From positions 1 through 22,991 of the forward strand of contig JANOHP010000233.1 of the NCBI GenBank assembly GCA_031406575.1: 22,991 bases of DNA, given 5' to 3'. Every line of letters begins with the position of its first letter. The stretch's first letter is position 1. A program made the translations under genes and the position numbers. This DNA comes from Ga0077555 sp031406575. GTDB taxonomy: Bacteria > Pseudomonadota > Alphaproteobacteria > Rhizobiales > Hyphomicrobiaceae. Below, piece after piece: positions 1-7,778 of this stretch. The notes under the pieces were generated by a model. The model made no database searches, had not been told where the DNA came from, and saw only the letters and a program-made list of their open reading frames with translations.

Positions 1-1638
1 GCCCCAATTCGCCTGATCGAAGAAGGCGAAGATCGAGACCGAGATGACCATCGTCGAGGCCGTGAAGAGCAGGATCGCCGACGAGATCTCGCGAAAGAAG
101 GCCATAAACAGCAGGAAGAAGGCGCTCTGCACCGAGGGCAGCGCGATCGGCAGGAGGATTTTGGACAGTGTCTCGATGCGCGAGGCGCCCGACACCCAGG
201 CCGCTTCCTCGAGCGACTTGTCGATCTGCACCATCTGCCCGCCAATGGTTTCGGTGGCGTAGGGCAGATACCGCGTGATGTAGGCGATGATGATGATCGC
301 CAGCGTGCCGTAGAGCGGCAAAGGCAGGTAGGCATAGGCCCAGAGCAATCCGAGCCCGATGACGACGCCAGGCACGCCGAACGGCAAGCTCGCCGTGAAG
401 TCGAGCGCGCGGTGTCCGGTCGGCTGTTGGCGCAGCGTGAAATAAGACACCAAAAACCCGAGCGCCGCGCCGATGGCGGCCGCGATGCCAGAGGCGACGA
501 TCGTGTTCTGGAAGCTCGACAGCGTGGCCGCACTTTCCCAGATGAACACGTAGTTGCGGCCCGTGTAGGCGGCGGCGAACGGGTTGGCGTTGAAGAACTT
601 GATCACCGATGTGTAGACGAGAATCAGCGTCGGCAGGATCAGCGCCAGGAAGGCGAAACCGAACGTGAAGACGTAGGCCGCCCATTTCCAGTGTCCCAGC
701 CGGATGGGGGCGAGGCGGCCGGCTTTGCCGCCCACGGTGGTCAGCCGCGCGTTGCCCACGATGCGCCGTTGCAGCCAGATCGCGATGCCGGTGATGGCCG
801 ATAGCGTGAGGCCGATCGCGGCGGCGAGGCCGTAGTCGGTCGGCGGAAACCGGCAGAGCAGATAGAGCTGTGTTGCCAGCACATAGATGCGCCCCGGCGA
901 CCCGATCATCGCGGGAATGGCGAACTGTTCGATCGACGTGATGAACGTCAGGATGAAGCTCGACACGACGGAGTAGGCGAGCAAGGGCAGCGTAATGCGC
1001 CGCAGCACTTGGGTCGGCGTCGCTCCCGCCGTGCGGGCGGCTTCCTCGTAGATGCCATCCATGGCCGTGATCGGCCCGCGCATCGTCAGGTACACGAACG
1101 GCACCTGATGCAGCACCATCACGAGGATGATGCCGAAGGTGGAATAAATGTCCATGCGGCCGGGCAGCCCCAGCAGCGTGCCCCAGACCCAATTGATGAC
1201 GCCGCCGGGCGACCCGATGATGATCCAGGCCATCGCCAGAATGAACGACGGGAAATAGAACGCCAATCCGATCAGCGCGGTGATGGTGTTGGGGTAGGCG
1301 AAATCCGTGCGATGCACGATCAGCGCAATCGCCGTTCCCATGAGCACCGAAACGACGGCGGTCACGATGCCGATCCACAGGGTGACGAGCACGGTGCCCA
1401 CCACGCCGTCCGACAACAGCGCCACATAATTCTGCAGCGTCCATTCGCCCGACGCACCGGGCGCGGCTGTGCGAAAGCTGCCGTAAACCAGTGCCGCGAT
1501 CGGGATCAGCACCAGCAGCATCACCGTGACGTACACGGCGACGTACAGCACGGACAAAGCAGCCGTACCCGAGCTGCGCGGCGGATCGCGGGGGAGGGCG
1601 GTCGAGCCGGCCGCGCCGGGAAGCGTCGATGGGGTCAC
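1..1638 (-). CDS. ABC transporter permease, two-domain ferric-iron/AfuB type (3' end cut by window edge)
   Basis: Inner-membrane permease that carries both transmembrane domains of an importer on one chain. Its frame stays open from a GTG at 1638 to the left edge (546 codons), so only the last few tens of residues are missing. A hydrophobic segment near residues 28-50 is followed by many more. Two EAA loops, which contact the ATPase, are visible: EEAARTAGATPTQVLRRITLP-like at about residues 197-218 and EEAAWVSGASRIETLSKILLP-like at about 475-497. Two such loops about 280 residues apart mark the fused type seen in AfuB, FbpB and ThiP. The start lies 19 nt past the stop of the binding-protein gene, with a weak AGAAAG ribosome site, so the two are surely co-transcribed. 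The ATPase gene is not seen and probably follows off the left edge. The substrate cannot be read from the sequence; ferric iron, thiamine, polyamines and phosphonates all use this family. Confidence 0.85.
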   Translation of the reverse strand, partial: MTPSTLPGAAGSTALPRDPPRSSGTAALSVLYVAVYVTVMLLVLIPIAALVYGSFRTAAPGASGEWTLQNYVALLSDGVVGTVLVTLWIGIVTAVVSVLMGTAIALIVHRTDFAYPNTITALIGLAFYFPSFILAMAWIIIGSPGGVINWVWGTLLGLPGRMDIYSTFGIILVMVLHQVPFVYLTMRGPITAMDGIYEEAARTAGATPTQVLRRITLPLLAYSVVSSFILTFITSIEQFAIPAMIGSPGRIYVLATQLYLLCRFPPTDYGLAAAIGLTLSAITGIAIWLQRRIVGNARLTTVGGKAGRLAPIRLGHWKWAAYVFTFGFAFLALILPTLILVYTSVIKFFNANPFAAAYTGRNYVFIWESAATLSSFQNTIVASGIAAAIGAALGFLVSYFTLRQQPTGHRALDFTASLPFGVPGVVIGLGLLWAYAYLPLPLYGTLAIIIIAYITRYLPYATETIGGQMVQIDKSLEEAAWVSGASRIETLSKILLPIALPSVQSAFFLLFMAFFREISSAILLFTASTMVISVSIFAFFDQANWG

Positions 1639-1657
1639 GTGCGAGCTTTCTGCGTCG

Positions 1658-2707
1658 TCACTTCACCCCGAAAACCTTGCGCCAGTGCTCGATGATTTTC
1701 TTTTGTCGCTCGGGCGTCAGTATCTCACCGCCATCCACAACCTTCGGGAGCTTGGCCGTGGCCGGCAAGTGCGACAGCGCCGGCGCATCGTTGCGCGTGC
1801 CGGCAAGCCCGCCCTGGTCGACGAGGATCGCTTGGCCCTCTTTGCTCATGAGCCAGTTGGCGAAAACCCTGGCGACGTTGGGGTGCGGTGCTTTCGCTGC
1901 GACACCCATCAGCGAGTCCGCCGTTGTCGTCCCCGACTTGGGATAGATGAACCCCAGCGGCGCGCCGTCGGCCAGCATTCCGTTGAGTGGAATATCAGTC
2001 ATGTGCGCCACGGCCACGTCGCCGCGGATCACGGCCTGGATGACGCCACTCGAGCCGTCGAAAAACCGCACCTCGTTGGCCTTCATGCGTTCGGCCGCAT
2101 CCTTGATGCCGATGTCTTCCCAATAGGCGAACATCTGCTGCACCGAGATCGAGCGCCAAGGTGTGTTGAGGGCCACCTTGCCCTTCCACTTGGGATCGAG
2201 CAGGTCCGCCCACTCTTTGGGGGCGTCAGCGTCCTTCACGAGGGTCTTGTTCCACACGATGGATTCGCGCACTTGCGTGATGGCGTACATGCGGCCTTCG
2301 GCAATCTTCGCCGCCGCCGGGAAATTGCCCTGGAATTCCGGCGGGTTCCATTGCGCGAACCAATTCGGAATTTCCTTCAAGACGTCGTCGTCGGCATAGG
2401 TGATGAGCAGGTCGGCGATGTGCCGGTTGGCGACGAACTCGGTGCGAAAACGCTCGTTGAGCGGCCCCGACCCCAGCCGCACCTGCTCCGTCTGTATCGT
2501 GGGGTACACCGCCCGAAACTTCTGCAGGATCACTTCGATGCCGGCAGGGCGGATGTTGTGATAGAGGGTGAGCTTGCCCTCTTTTTTGGCTGCGGCCACC
2601 ACTTCGTCCCAGGATTGGGCCTGTGCAGCGGCCGGCGACAGGGCGCCTATGGCCAACGCCGCTGCGCCGGCAATGACGCCCCGACGCGTTGTTTCCAGTT
2701 GCGACAT
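1658..2707 (-). CDS. ABC transporter periplasmic substrate-binding protein (family 1/AfuA type), Tat-type signal
   Basis: Periplasmic receptor (349 aa) that delivers substrate to the adjacent permease. The N-terminus has a twin-arginine-like signal: TTRRGVIAG around residues 6-14, an Ala-rich hydrophobic stretch, and a likely cut after AQA at residue 30. The mature protein opens with SWDEVVAAAKKEGKLTLY, typical of AfuA/SBP_bac_6-type proteins, and has the usual late NWLMSKEGQAIL segment near the C-terminus. The ATG at 2707 is well supported by GGGAGGTG six bases upstream. The gene lies 98 nt after the end of tctA on the same strand and 19 nt before the permease. I did not find the adjacent Tyr-Tyr pair that binds iron in FbpA, so iron is not established as the ligand. 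Family assignment is firm; specificity is unknown. Confidence 0.85.
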   Translation of the reverse strand: MSQLETTRRGVIAGAAALAIGALSPAAAQAQSWDEVVAAAKKEGKLTLYHNIRPAGIEVILQKFRAVYPTIQTEQVRLGSGPLNERFRTEFVANRHIADLLITYADDDVLKEIPNWFAQWNPPEFQGNFPAAAKIAEGRMYAITQVRESIVWNKTLVKDADAPKEWADLLDPKWKGKVALNTPWRSISVQQMFAYWEDIGIKDAAERMKANEVRFFDGSSGVIQAVIRGDVAVAHMTDIPLNGMLADGAPLGFIYPKSGTTTADSLMGVAAKAPHPNVARVFANWLMSKEGQAILVDQGGLAGTRNDAPALSHLPATAKLPKVVDGGEILTPERQKKIIEHWRKVFGVK

Positions 2708-2784
2708 CGCTCACCTCCCAAGTGACGGTTTTGCTCCGCAGCCGTTCCCAGGGCCGCGCGGGCGCACCCTATCCGCCGATCGGG

Positions 2785-2807
2785 GAGGCACGCAAGGCGA
2801 TTGCCTC
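2785..2807 (-). terminator. Weak hairpin at the end of tctA
   Basis: GAGGCA (2785-2790) and TGCCTC (2802-2807) form a perfect 6-bp stem with an 11-nt loop, overlapping the tctA stop codon. No T-run follows on the minus strand, so this is at best a factor-dependent terminator, a processing site or an mRNA-end protector. It could lower expression of the ABC genes relative to tctCBA. It may also be chance. Confidence 0.2.
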
Positions 2808-4296
2808 ACGCGGCGCTTCGTTGTTTGGCCAGGAGTGAGGCAGCCGACACCAGCAGCAAGCCGAGCGAAATCGCGATCAACGTTGCCGCGATCGGACGAC
2901 GGAAGAAAATCAACCAGTCGCCGCCCGACATGACCAAGGATTGGCGAAGGCTCAGCTCCAGCGTCGGCGCGATGACGAGGCCCAGCACGAGGGGGGCTGG
3001 ATCGAAGTCGAACTTGCGCAGCAGATAGCCGACGACGCCCATGATCAGCATGATCCAGACATCGACGACCGAATGACTGACTTCGTAGACGCCCAGGATG
3101 CAGAACATGACGATCAGCGGATAGAGATAGACGTACGGGATGCGCAGAACGGCGACGAAGAGGCCGACGAACGGCAGGTTCAGCGCCAGCAGCATCAGAT
3201 TGCCGACGTACATGGAGGCAATGAAGCCCCAGAATACGGTCGGGTGATCGGTGACGAGCGTCGGCCCCGCCGGAACGCCGTGGATCAGCAGCGCCGCCAT
3301 CAAGACAGCCGTCACGGGACCCGTCGGGAGCCCGAGCGCCAGCATCGGGACGAAGGCGCCGGTCGAGGCGGCGTTGTTTGCGGCCTCTGGTCCCGCCACG
3401 CCGGCGACGGCTCCGTGGCCGAAGGCCTCCGGCGTCCGCGACAAGCGCCGTTCCAGTCCGTAGGACAGGAAGCTTGAGATAATGTGTGCGGAGCCCGGCA
3501 CGATGCCGACGAGAAATCCCAGGCCCGATCCGCGCAGGATCGGTGCGATCGACTCCCGCCATTCCTTCCGCGTCGGCATCAGCTCGGAAAAGCGCGGGGA
3601 GGCGACCTTCTCGGGCACGCCCTTCACCACCGTCGACAGGATCTCGCCCAGTCCGAACAGGCCGACCGCGACCGGGACGATGCCGATGCCGTCGCCCAGC
3701 TCCTTGAGGTCGAACGCATAGCGAAAGTGCCCGCTCATAGTGTCGATGCCGATGCAGCCGAGCAGCAACCCGATGGCGGCCATAAGCAAGGTGCGAACGA
3801 GCGACGTGGTCGACATGTAGGCGAGGAAGACGAGCCCCATGAAGAGCAGCGCCGTGTACTCGGGTGGCCCGAATTTGAGGGCGACACGCGCCAGTGGCGG
3901 CGCCACGAACGTCAACGCGATGACGCTGAGGGTTCCGGCGATGAACGACGCAACCGCAGCAATCGCCAGCGCCGCGCCCGCGCGCCCACGCTGCGCCATG
4001 GCGTGCCCATCGATACACGTCATGACGGACGAGGCCTCGCCCGGTATCCGCAGCAGAATGGAGGTCGTCGAGCCCCCGTATTGGGAGCCGTAATAGATGC
4101 CAGCCAACAGGACGACGGCCTTCGTCGCATCGAGGCCGAAGGTCACCGGCAGCAGGATCGAGATCCCGGCGAGCGGTCCGATCCCCGGCAACATGCCGAC
4201 CAGCGTGCCGACGAGACAGCCGAGGAACGCATAGAAGAGAACGTCCGGCCGGAAGGCGACGGAGAACCCGAGCGCGAGGCTATCGAATGTTTCCAC
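2806..4296 (-). CDS. tctA: Tripartite tricarboxylate transporter permease, large subunit TctA
   Basis: Large membrane subunit of a TTT-family secondary transporter (496 aa, normal for the family), which imports carboxylates captured by the TctC-type protein. The conserved loop LVGMLPGIGPLAGISILLP lies near residues 32-51, followed by the YYGSQYGGSTTSILL signature. A second, internally repeated half has GLGFLVGIVPGSAHI and GLPTGPVTAVLMAALLIHG, as expected for the duplicated TctA fold with about 12 helices. The start is a GTG at 4296, only 6 nt after the tctB stop, with a weak GGGA upstream, suggesting translational coupling. It is third in the tctC-tctB-tctA order. The actual substrate (citrate, other di- or tricarboxylates, aromatic acids) cannot be told from the permease. 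Confidence 0.93.
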   Translation of the reverse strand: METFDSLALGFSVAFRPDVLFYAFLGCLVGTLVGMLPGIGPLAGISILLPVTFGLDATKAVVLLAGIYYGSQYGGSTTSILLRIPGEASSVMTCIDGHAMAQRGRAGAALAIAAVASFIAGTLSVIALTFVAPPLARVALKFGPPEYTALLFMGLVFLAYMSTTSLVRTLLMAAIGLLLGCIGIDTMSGHFRYAFDLKELGDGIGIVPVAVGLFGLGEILSTVVKGVPEKVASPRFSELMPTRKEWRESIAPILRGSGLGFLVGIVPGSAHIISSFLSYGLERRLSRTPEAFGHGAVAGVAGPEAANNAASTGAFVPMLALGLPTGPVTAVLMAALLIHGVPAGPTLVTDHPTVFWGFIASMYVGNLMLLALNLPFVGLFVAVLRIPYVYLYPLIVMFCILGVYEVSHSVVDVWIMLIMGVVGYLLRKFDFDPAPLVLGLVIAPTLELSLRQSLVMSGGDWLIFFRRPIAATLIAISLGLLLVSAASLLAKQRSAA

Positions 4297-4302
4297 GAGA
4301 TT

Positions 4303-4749
4303 TCAGAATCCCAGAATGCCGATAGGGAGCGGTGATTTCAGCAGCTTGGACAGGAGCAGATAGGCGCCGATCGGCACACCCAGGGAGATGGCGAGGACCG
4401 GGACGACCGGCCGGCGCTCGACCCCGTAGAGCAGGATCGCCAGCACGCCCGCCATCGTGACGATGAAGCCCAGGCGCTCGTAGGCGAGGCTGGCCACCGC
4501 GATGAGGGCCGCGATGCGCGCCGCATGGGGCAGATCCGGCCACTGGAGGCCGCCGAAAGGAGGGCTGGACCCCGCCTGCAGCAAAACTGCGGCGCCCAAC
4601 ACCAGCACCAACCCCGCCAGCAAAATCGGCAACAGCCCGGGTCCAGGCGATGCCAAGCTCCCGATCGGTAAATCACCGCTGAGGGCAAGCACACCTGCGG
4701 CCACTGCCACGACGACGCCGCCCGCCACATGATCGCGACGCAAAATCAT
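4303..4749 (-). CDS. tctB: Tripartite tricarboxylate transporter small subunit TctB (DUF1468)
   Basis: Small four-helix membrane subunit of the TTT transporter (148 aa). It begins MILRRDHVAGGVVVAV, continues with strongly hydrophobic segments, and has the short basic hairpin between helices seen in DUF1468 proteins. I chose the ATG at 4749 because GGGAG sits 8 nt before it; an in-frame GTG at 4758 would lie on top of that ribosome site. It lies 49 nt after the tctC stop and 6 nt before tctA. TctB is poorly conserved in sequence across the family, so its position between tctC and tctA is a large part of the evidence. Confidence 0.85.
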   Translation of the reverse strand: MILRRDHVAGGVVVAVAAGVLALSGDLPIGSLASPGPGLLPILLAGLVLVLGAAVLLQAGSSPPFGGLQWPDLPHAARIAALIAVASLAYERLGFIVTMAGVLAILLYGVERRPVVPVLAISLGVPIGAYLLLSKLLKSPLPIGILGF

Positions 4750-4798
4750 GGCGCACACTCCCGTTTCACTCGCTGGCAGATCCGAGTCGAGCGGGGCG

Positions 4799-5788
4799 TC
4801 ACACTTTGCCGATCAGGCGAACCGCTTCTTCGACCCGTTTTGCGTCCGTATCCCAAAACGCCTTGAAGTCGGGTTGGTCGAGATAGGCGATCTCTTCGCC
4901 GAGGTTCGTCATGGCCTGTTTGAAGGCCTCCACCTCGACGGCCTTCTTCGTCTCCGCCCGCCAACGGTCGATCACGGGTTGCGGCGTGCCTTTGGGCGCG
5001 AACAGGCCCATCCAGAGGTAGAATTCGACATCGTATCCCGCTTCCTTGAGCGTGGGCACATCGGGCTGCGAAGCCAAGCGCTTGTCCGAGAAGCACGCGA
5101 GAATACGCAGTTTTCCGGCCTTCACCTGAGAGGACGCCGAAGCCAGCGAAGATACTGCCACCTGCGCGTTGTTACCCACCAGCGCCGTAATCGATGGCCC
5201 GCCCCCGTTTGTCGGCAGGTGCTTCATCTGGATGCCGGCCGACTTGAGGAACAGCGCCGTCGGCAGATGCAAGGCGCCATGCATCCCGGACGACGAAAAG
5301 ATCAACTCGTCGGGCCGCTTCTTCGCATCGTCGACCAGGTCTTTGACCGTCTTGTGGGGTTGCTGGTCGTTGACGAGCAACACCATGGGTCCCGCCGTGA
5401 CACGCACGATGGGCACGAAATCATCGCGGGTGAATTTCACCTGTCGGCCATAGACCTTGTCGACCTCGGGAAAGCCCGCCAGGGAAACGAGATGAATGAG
5501 CAGGGTATAGCCGTCGGGCTTGGCGGCGGCGGCGAACTGGGCACCGACTTGGCCTGCGGCTCCAGCCTTCGTCTCCATCACGACCGGCTGCTTGAGCAGC
5601 GGCTCGAGTACGGCCGCCAGCGGGCGCCCCACGACGTCGGCAGTGCCACCGGGCGGAAATGGATTGATCAGCGTTACGGGGCGCGCCGGATAGGCGTCCT
5701 GAGCCTCGACAGGCGTGCTGGAAAGAGCCGCCGCCAGTGCGGCAGAGCCCCCGACGAACTGCCGGCGGTCGAGCGATATGGGACGCAT
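4799..5788 (-). CDS. tctC: Tripartite tricarboxylate transporter substrate-binding protein (TctC/Bug family), Tat-type signal
   Basis: Periplasmic receptor of the TTT system (329 aa, standard Bug-family length). The N-terminus reads LDRRQFVGGSAALAAAL, a good twin-arginine motif (R8, R9, F11), with a likely cleavage after VEA at about residue 29. The mature part starts YPARPVTLINPFPPGGTADV, the diagnostic first Bug loop that holds a carboxylate of the ligand. The ATG at 5788 has AGGGAGG six bases upstream. It is the first gene of the leftward unit, with a 415-nt regulatory gap upstream shared with the rightward MFS gene. No TctD/TctE-type two-component regulator is present in the window. Bug proteins bind varied carboxylates, so the ligand is open. 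Confidence 0.92.
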   Translation of the reverse strand: MRPISLDRRQFVGGSAALAAALSSTPVEAQDAYPARPVTLINPFPPGGTADVVGRPLAAVLEPLLKQPVVMETKAGAAGQVGAQFAAAAKPDGYTLLIHLVSLAGFPEVDKVYGRQVKFTRDDFVPIVRVTAGPMVLLVNDQQPHKTVKDLVDDAKKRPDELIFSSSGMHGALHLPTALFLKSAGIQMKHLPTNGGGPSITALVGNNAQVAVSSLASASSQVKAGKLRILACFSDKRLASQPDVPTLKEAGYDVEFYLWMGLFAPKGTPQPVIDRWRAETKKAVEVEAFKQAMTNLGEEIAYLDQPDFKAFWDTDAKRVEEAVRLIGKV

Positions 5789-5846
5789 GGTAATCCTCCC
5801 TGACCCGTTGACGGTCCATTCCTCTGGCGATGGTGCGATCCACCGT

Positions 5847-5857
5847 CCCGATTCGGG
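5847..5857. promoter_or_regulatory. Palindrome CCCGATTCGGG upstream of tctC
   Basis: An 11-bp perfect dyad about 60 nt upstream of the tctC start. It could be a repressor or activator site for the tct operon. The evidence is symmetry alone, and short dyads arise by chance at this GC content. Confidence 0.2.
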
Positions 5858-5923
5858 CAGTCTAGGTGCTCCGCTGGCGATCTGTCGACTGCTTGCCTTT
5901 TGGCACGACCCGCACCCCTCTCA

Positions 5924-6099
5924 ACGTCACCCCCGCCCCCGACTTCTCGAGGGCAGGCTGCGGCGGGAGCCGACGACACGGCGCAATTTACCCACGGGTT
6001 CTTCAGGAAAGTGGCTCCGTATCCCGATCGGCATACCGTGCGCTCCATTCAACGTGTCGTGGGTGCCCGTCTCCGCTGGCATGACGGGGGGGGTGACGT
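5924..6099. repeat. REP-doublet (REPIN-like) intergenic repeat element
   Basis: The segment begins with ACGTCACCCCC (5924-5934) and ends with its exact reverse complement (6089-6099). Just inside the right end, 6061-6085 reads on the minus strand GTCATGCCAGCGGAGACGGG, with the imperfect stem TGCC...GGCA at 6064-6081. Sequences of the form GTCATGCC(A/C)GC...GGGCACCCACGA are typical of dispersed palindromic repeats in proteobacterial genomes, and a spurious minus-strand translation here gives VMPAETGTHD, the kind of peptide such repeats produce. Two inverted REP-like ends suggest a doublet of the kind mobilised by RAYT transposases. No transposase is nearby. Copy number in the genome cannot be judged from one window. 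Confidence 0.45.
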
Positions 6100-6108
6100 G
6101 GCCGACGC

Positions 6109-6137
6109 TTGCCGATCGCCATGCCGCGGCATAGCGT
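6109..6137 (+). promoter_or_regulatory. Candidate promoter of the MFS gene with palindromic operator in the spacer
   Basis: TTGCCG (6109-6114) and TAGCGT (6132-6137) are spaced by 17 nt and match the -35 and -10 consensus at 4 and 3 of 6 positions. The spacer contains a perfect 12-bp palindrome ATGCCGCGGCAT (6121-6132), which extends to 18 bp (6118-6135) with one mismatched pair. A dyad between the two boxes is a common site for TetR/MarR-type repressors or MerR-type activators of efflux genes. The box matches are modest; the palindrome is the stronger signal. Confidence 0.35.
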
Positions 6138-6203
6138 CGATTGAGACCCCGATGGCGCCCGCAGGCGAACCCGGGGGACATCGGCACGTGGGAAGGCAGA
6201 GCG

Positions 6204-7709
6204 GTGACGGACACGGGAGCACACGGCGTCGTCAAGCACCGGGCCGCGATCACTGCGATCTCCATCTTAGCGAGCATGATCTATTCGATCGACTGGACGA
6301 TCGCCGCCGTTGCCCTTCCCCATATGCAAGGCGCGTTCTCGGCCACGCAGGATCAAATCGCCTGGGTGATGACCTCCTACATCGTTGTCAGCGCCATCGC
6401 TTTGCCGACGACGGGGTGGCTGAGTTCGGTGATGGGCCGCAAACGCTTGTTCCTGGTGTCGATCGGCGGGTTCACGGTCTTTTCGATCTTCTGCGGTGCA
6501 GCCAACACCTTGCCAACGGAGATTTTCTTTCGCGCTCTGCAAGGCTGCTTCGGTGCGTTCCTGATTCCGCTGTCGCAGGCGCTGCTGCTCGATATCTACC
6601 CGAAAGAGAAACACAGCCAAGCCGTGGCGCTGTGGGGAATGGGCGTCATTCTGGGTCCCATCATCGGCCCCACGCTCGGCGGCTATCTGACGGAGGAGTA
6701 TTCCTGGCGCTGGGTGTTTTATGTCGGCGTGCCAATCGGCGGGATCGCTTTCCTCGGCGGCTGGATGGTTCTTCCCAAAGACGACCGCGCGCAGAAGCCC
6801 GCCGATTTCGATTGGCTGGGCTTCATCGCGCTCGCGATCGGGGTCGGCGCGCTGCAACTGATGCTCGATCGCGGCGAGCGGCTCGACTGGTTCGAGTCGA
6901 TGGAGGTACGCATCGAGGCTGGCCTCGTCGTGTTGGGCCTTTACGTTTTCCTCGTGCATGGCCTCTCGAGCACCGCACCGCTGATCGACGTGCGCTTGAT
7001 GCTCGACCGAAACTATGCGCTGGGCCTTTTGCTGGCCTTTCTCTACGGCGTGTTGACGCTTCCCCCGTTGATCCTGATGCCCTCGTTTCTGGCGACGTTG
7101 CAGGGCTACCCTGTCGTGACCGTGGGCATGCTGCTGTCGCCGCGCGGTGTCGGGTTGATGATGTCGATGATGATTCTCGGGCGCATCGGCAATCGGATCG
7201 ATCCGCGCCTGACCCTGGCGTCTGGTTTTGCCGCGATGGGTGTGGCCAGTTGGGCGATGTCGGGCTGGTCGCTCTATGTTCCAGCCAGTGCCGTGATTTG
7301 GACGGGTATCGTGCAGGGCATCGGCGCGGGCGCCATCATCGTGCCTCTGGGCGTCGTGACGTTCGCAACGCTGGCCCCGGCACACCGCACGGAAGCCGCC
7401 TCGATCTGGAACCTGGTGCGCAGTGCCGGCTCGAGCATCGGCATCGCCGTTGCCATTTTCATCGTCGCGCGCATGTCGAGCATTTCGCGCGCCGACATCG
7501 TCACTTTCATTTCGCCCTACAACCTCGTTTTTCAGAACGCCAATCTTGCGGGCTGGGCATCCCTCGAACACACCTTCGACCTCGCCCGGCTCAACGAGGA
7601 AGTCACCCGTCAGGCGCTGATGGTGGGTTATATCGACGTTTTTTATCTCAGCGCGTGGATGGCCATCCTGGCCCTGCCCATGATCCTGCTGCTGACGCGC
7701 GCGAAGTGA
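6204..7709 (+). CDS. DHA2-family MFS transporter (EmrB/QacA type, 14 helices)
   Basis: Proton-driven exporter of the inner membrane (501 aa), typical size for the 14-helix drug:H+ antiporter family. The family motif IDWTIAAVALP is at residues 29-39 of helix 1, motif A GWLSSVMGRKR at 71-81, and the antiporter motif C as GPIIGPTLGG at 151-160. I chose the GTG at 6204 because GGAAGG lies 7 nt before it; a TTG at 6141 would add 21 non-hydrophobic residues without a ribosome site. No HlyD/EmrA-type adaptor is adjacent, so it may work alone. The flavin monooxygenase gene starts 69 nt downstream on the same strand and is probably co-transcribed. Substrate unknown; export of an oxygenated product or of the toxic starting compound is only inferred from the pairing. 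Confidence 0.9.
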   Translation: MTDTGAHGVVKHRAAITAISILASMIYSIDWTIAAVALPHMQGAFSATQDQIAWVMTSYIVVSAIALPTTGWLSSVMGRKRLFLVSIGGFTVFSIFCGAANTLPTEIFFRALQGCFGAFLIPLSQALLLDIYPKEKHSQAVALWGMGVILGPIIGPTLGGYLTEEYSWRWVFYVGVPIGGIAFLGGWMVLPKDDRAQKPADFDWLGFIALAIGVGALQLMLDRGERLDWFESMEVRIEAGLVVLGLYVFLVHGLSSTAPLIDVRLMLDRNYALGLLLAFLYGVLTLPPLILMPSFLATLQGYPVVTVGMLLSPRGVGLMMSMMILGRIGNRIDPRLTLASGFAAMGVASWAMSGWSLYVPASAVIWTGIVQGIGAGAIIVPLGVVTFATLAPAHRTEAASIWNLVRSAGSSIGIAVAIFIVARMSSISRADIVTFISPYNLVFQNANLAGWASLEHTFDLARLNEEVTRQALMVGYIDVFYLSAWMAILALPMILLLTRAK

Positions 7710-7778
7710 AGCGCCCCGACCGCCCCGGTTCCCCTCGGCCCGTTCCCTGTTAAGATCGCAACCAGGAGGATCCCCCAC

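Larger units (their letters stand above)
5789..6203. other. 415-nt intergenic region between divergent tctC and MFS genes
   Basis: The only long non-coding stretch of the window. From left to right it holds the tctC ribosome site, an 11-bp palindrome CCCGATTCGGG (5847-5857, possible operator for tctC), a 176-bp element bounded by inverted repeats (5924-6099), and a promoter with internal palindrome in front of the MFS gene. Open frames in this stretch have no ribosome sites and give translations typical of REP-like repeats, so I treat them as non-coding. Confidence 0.6.

Noticed and set aside
1526..2725. A 399-codon open frame on the plus strand
   Set aside because: Antisense to the ABC binding protein, which has a signal peptide, family features and a strong ribosome site.
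5927..6277. A 116-codon minus-strand frame in the tctC-MFS gap
   Set aside because: Its peptide contains the VMPAETGTHD type of sequence produced by translating REP-like repeats, and it lacks a ribosome site.
6267..7778. A 503-codon open frame on the minus strand opposite the MFS gene
   Set aside because: Its product is rich in Arg, His, Gln and Asp with no domain; it is the antisense shadow of a well-supported MFS gene in high-GC DNA.
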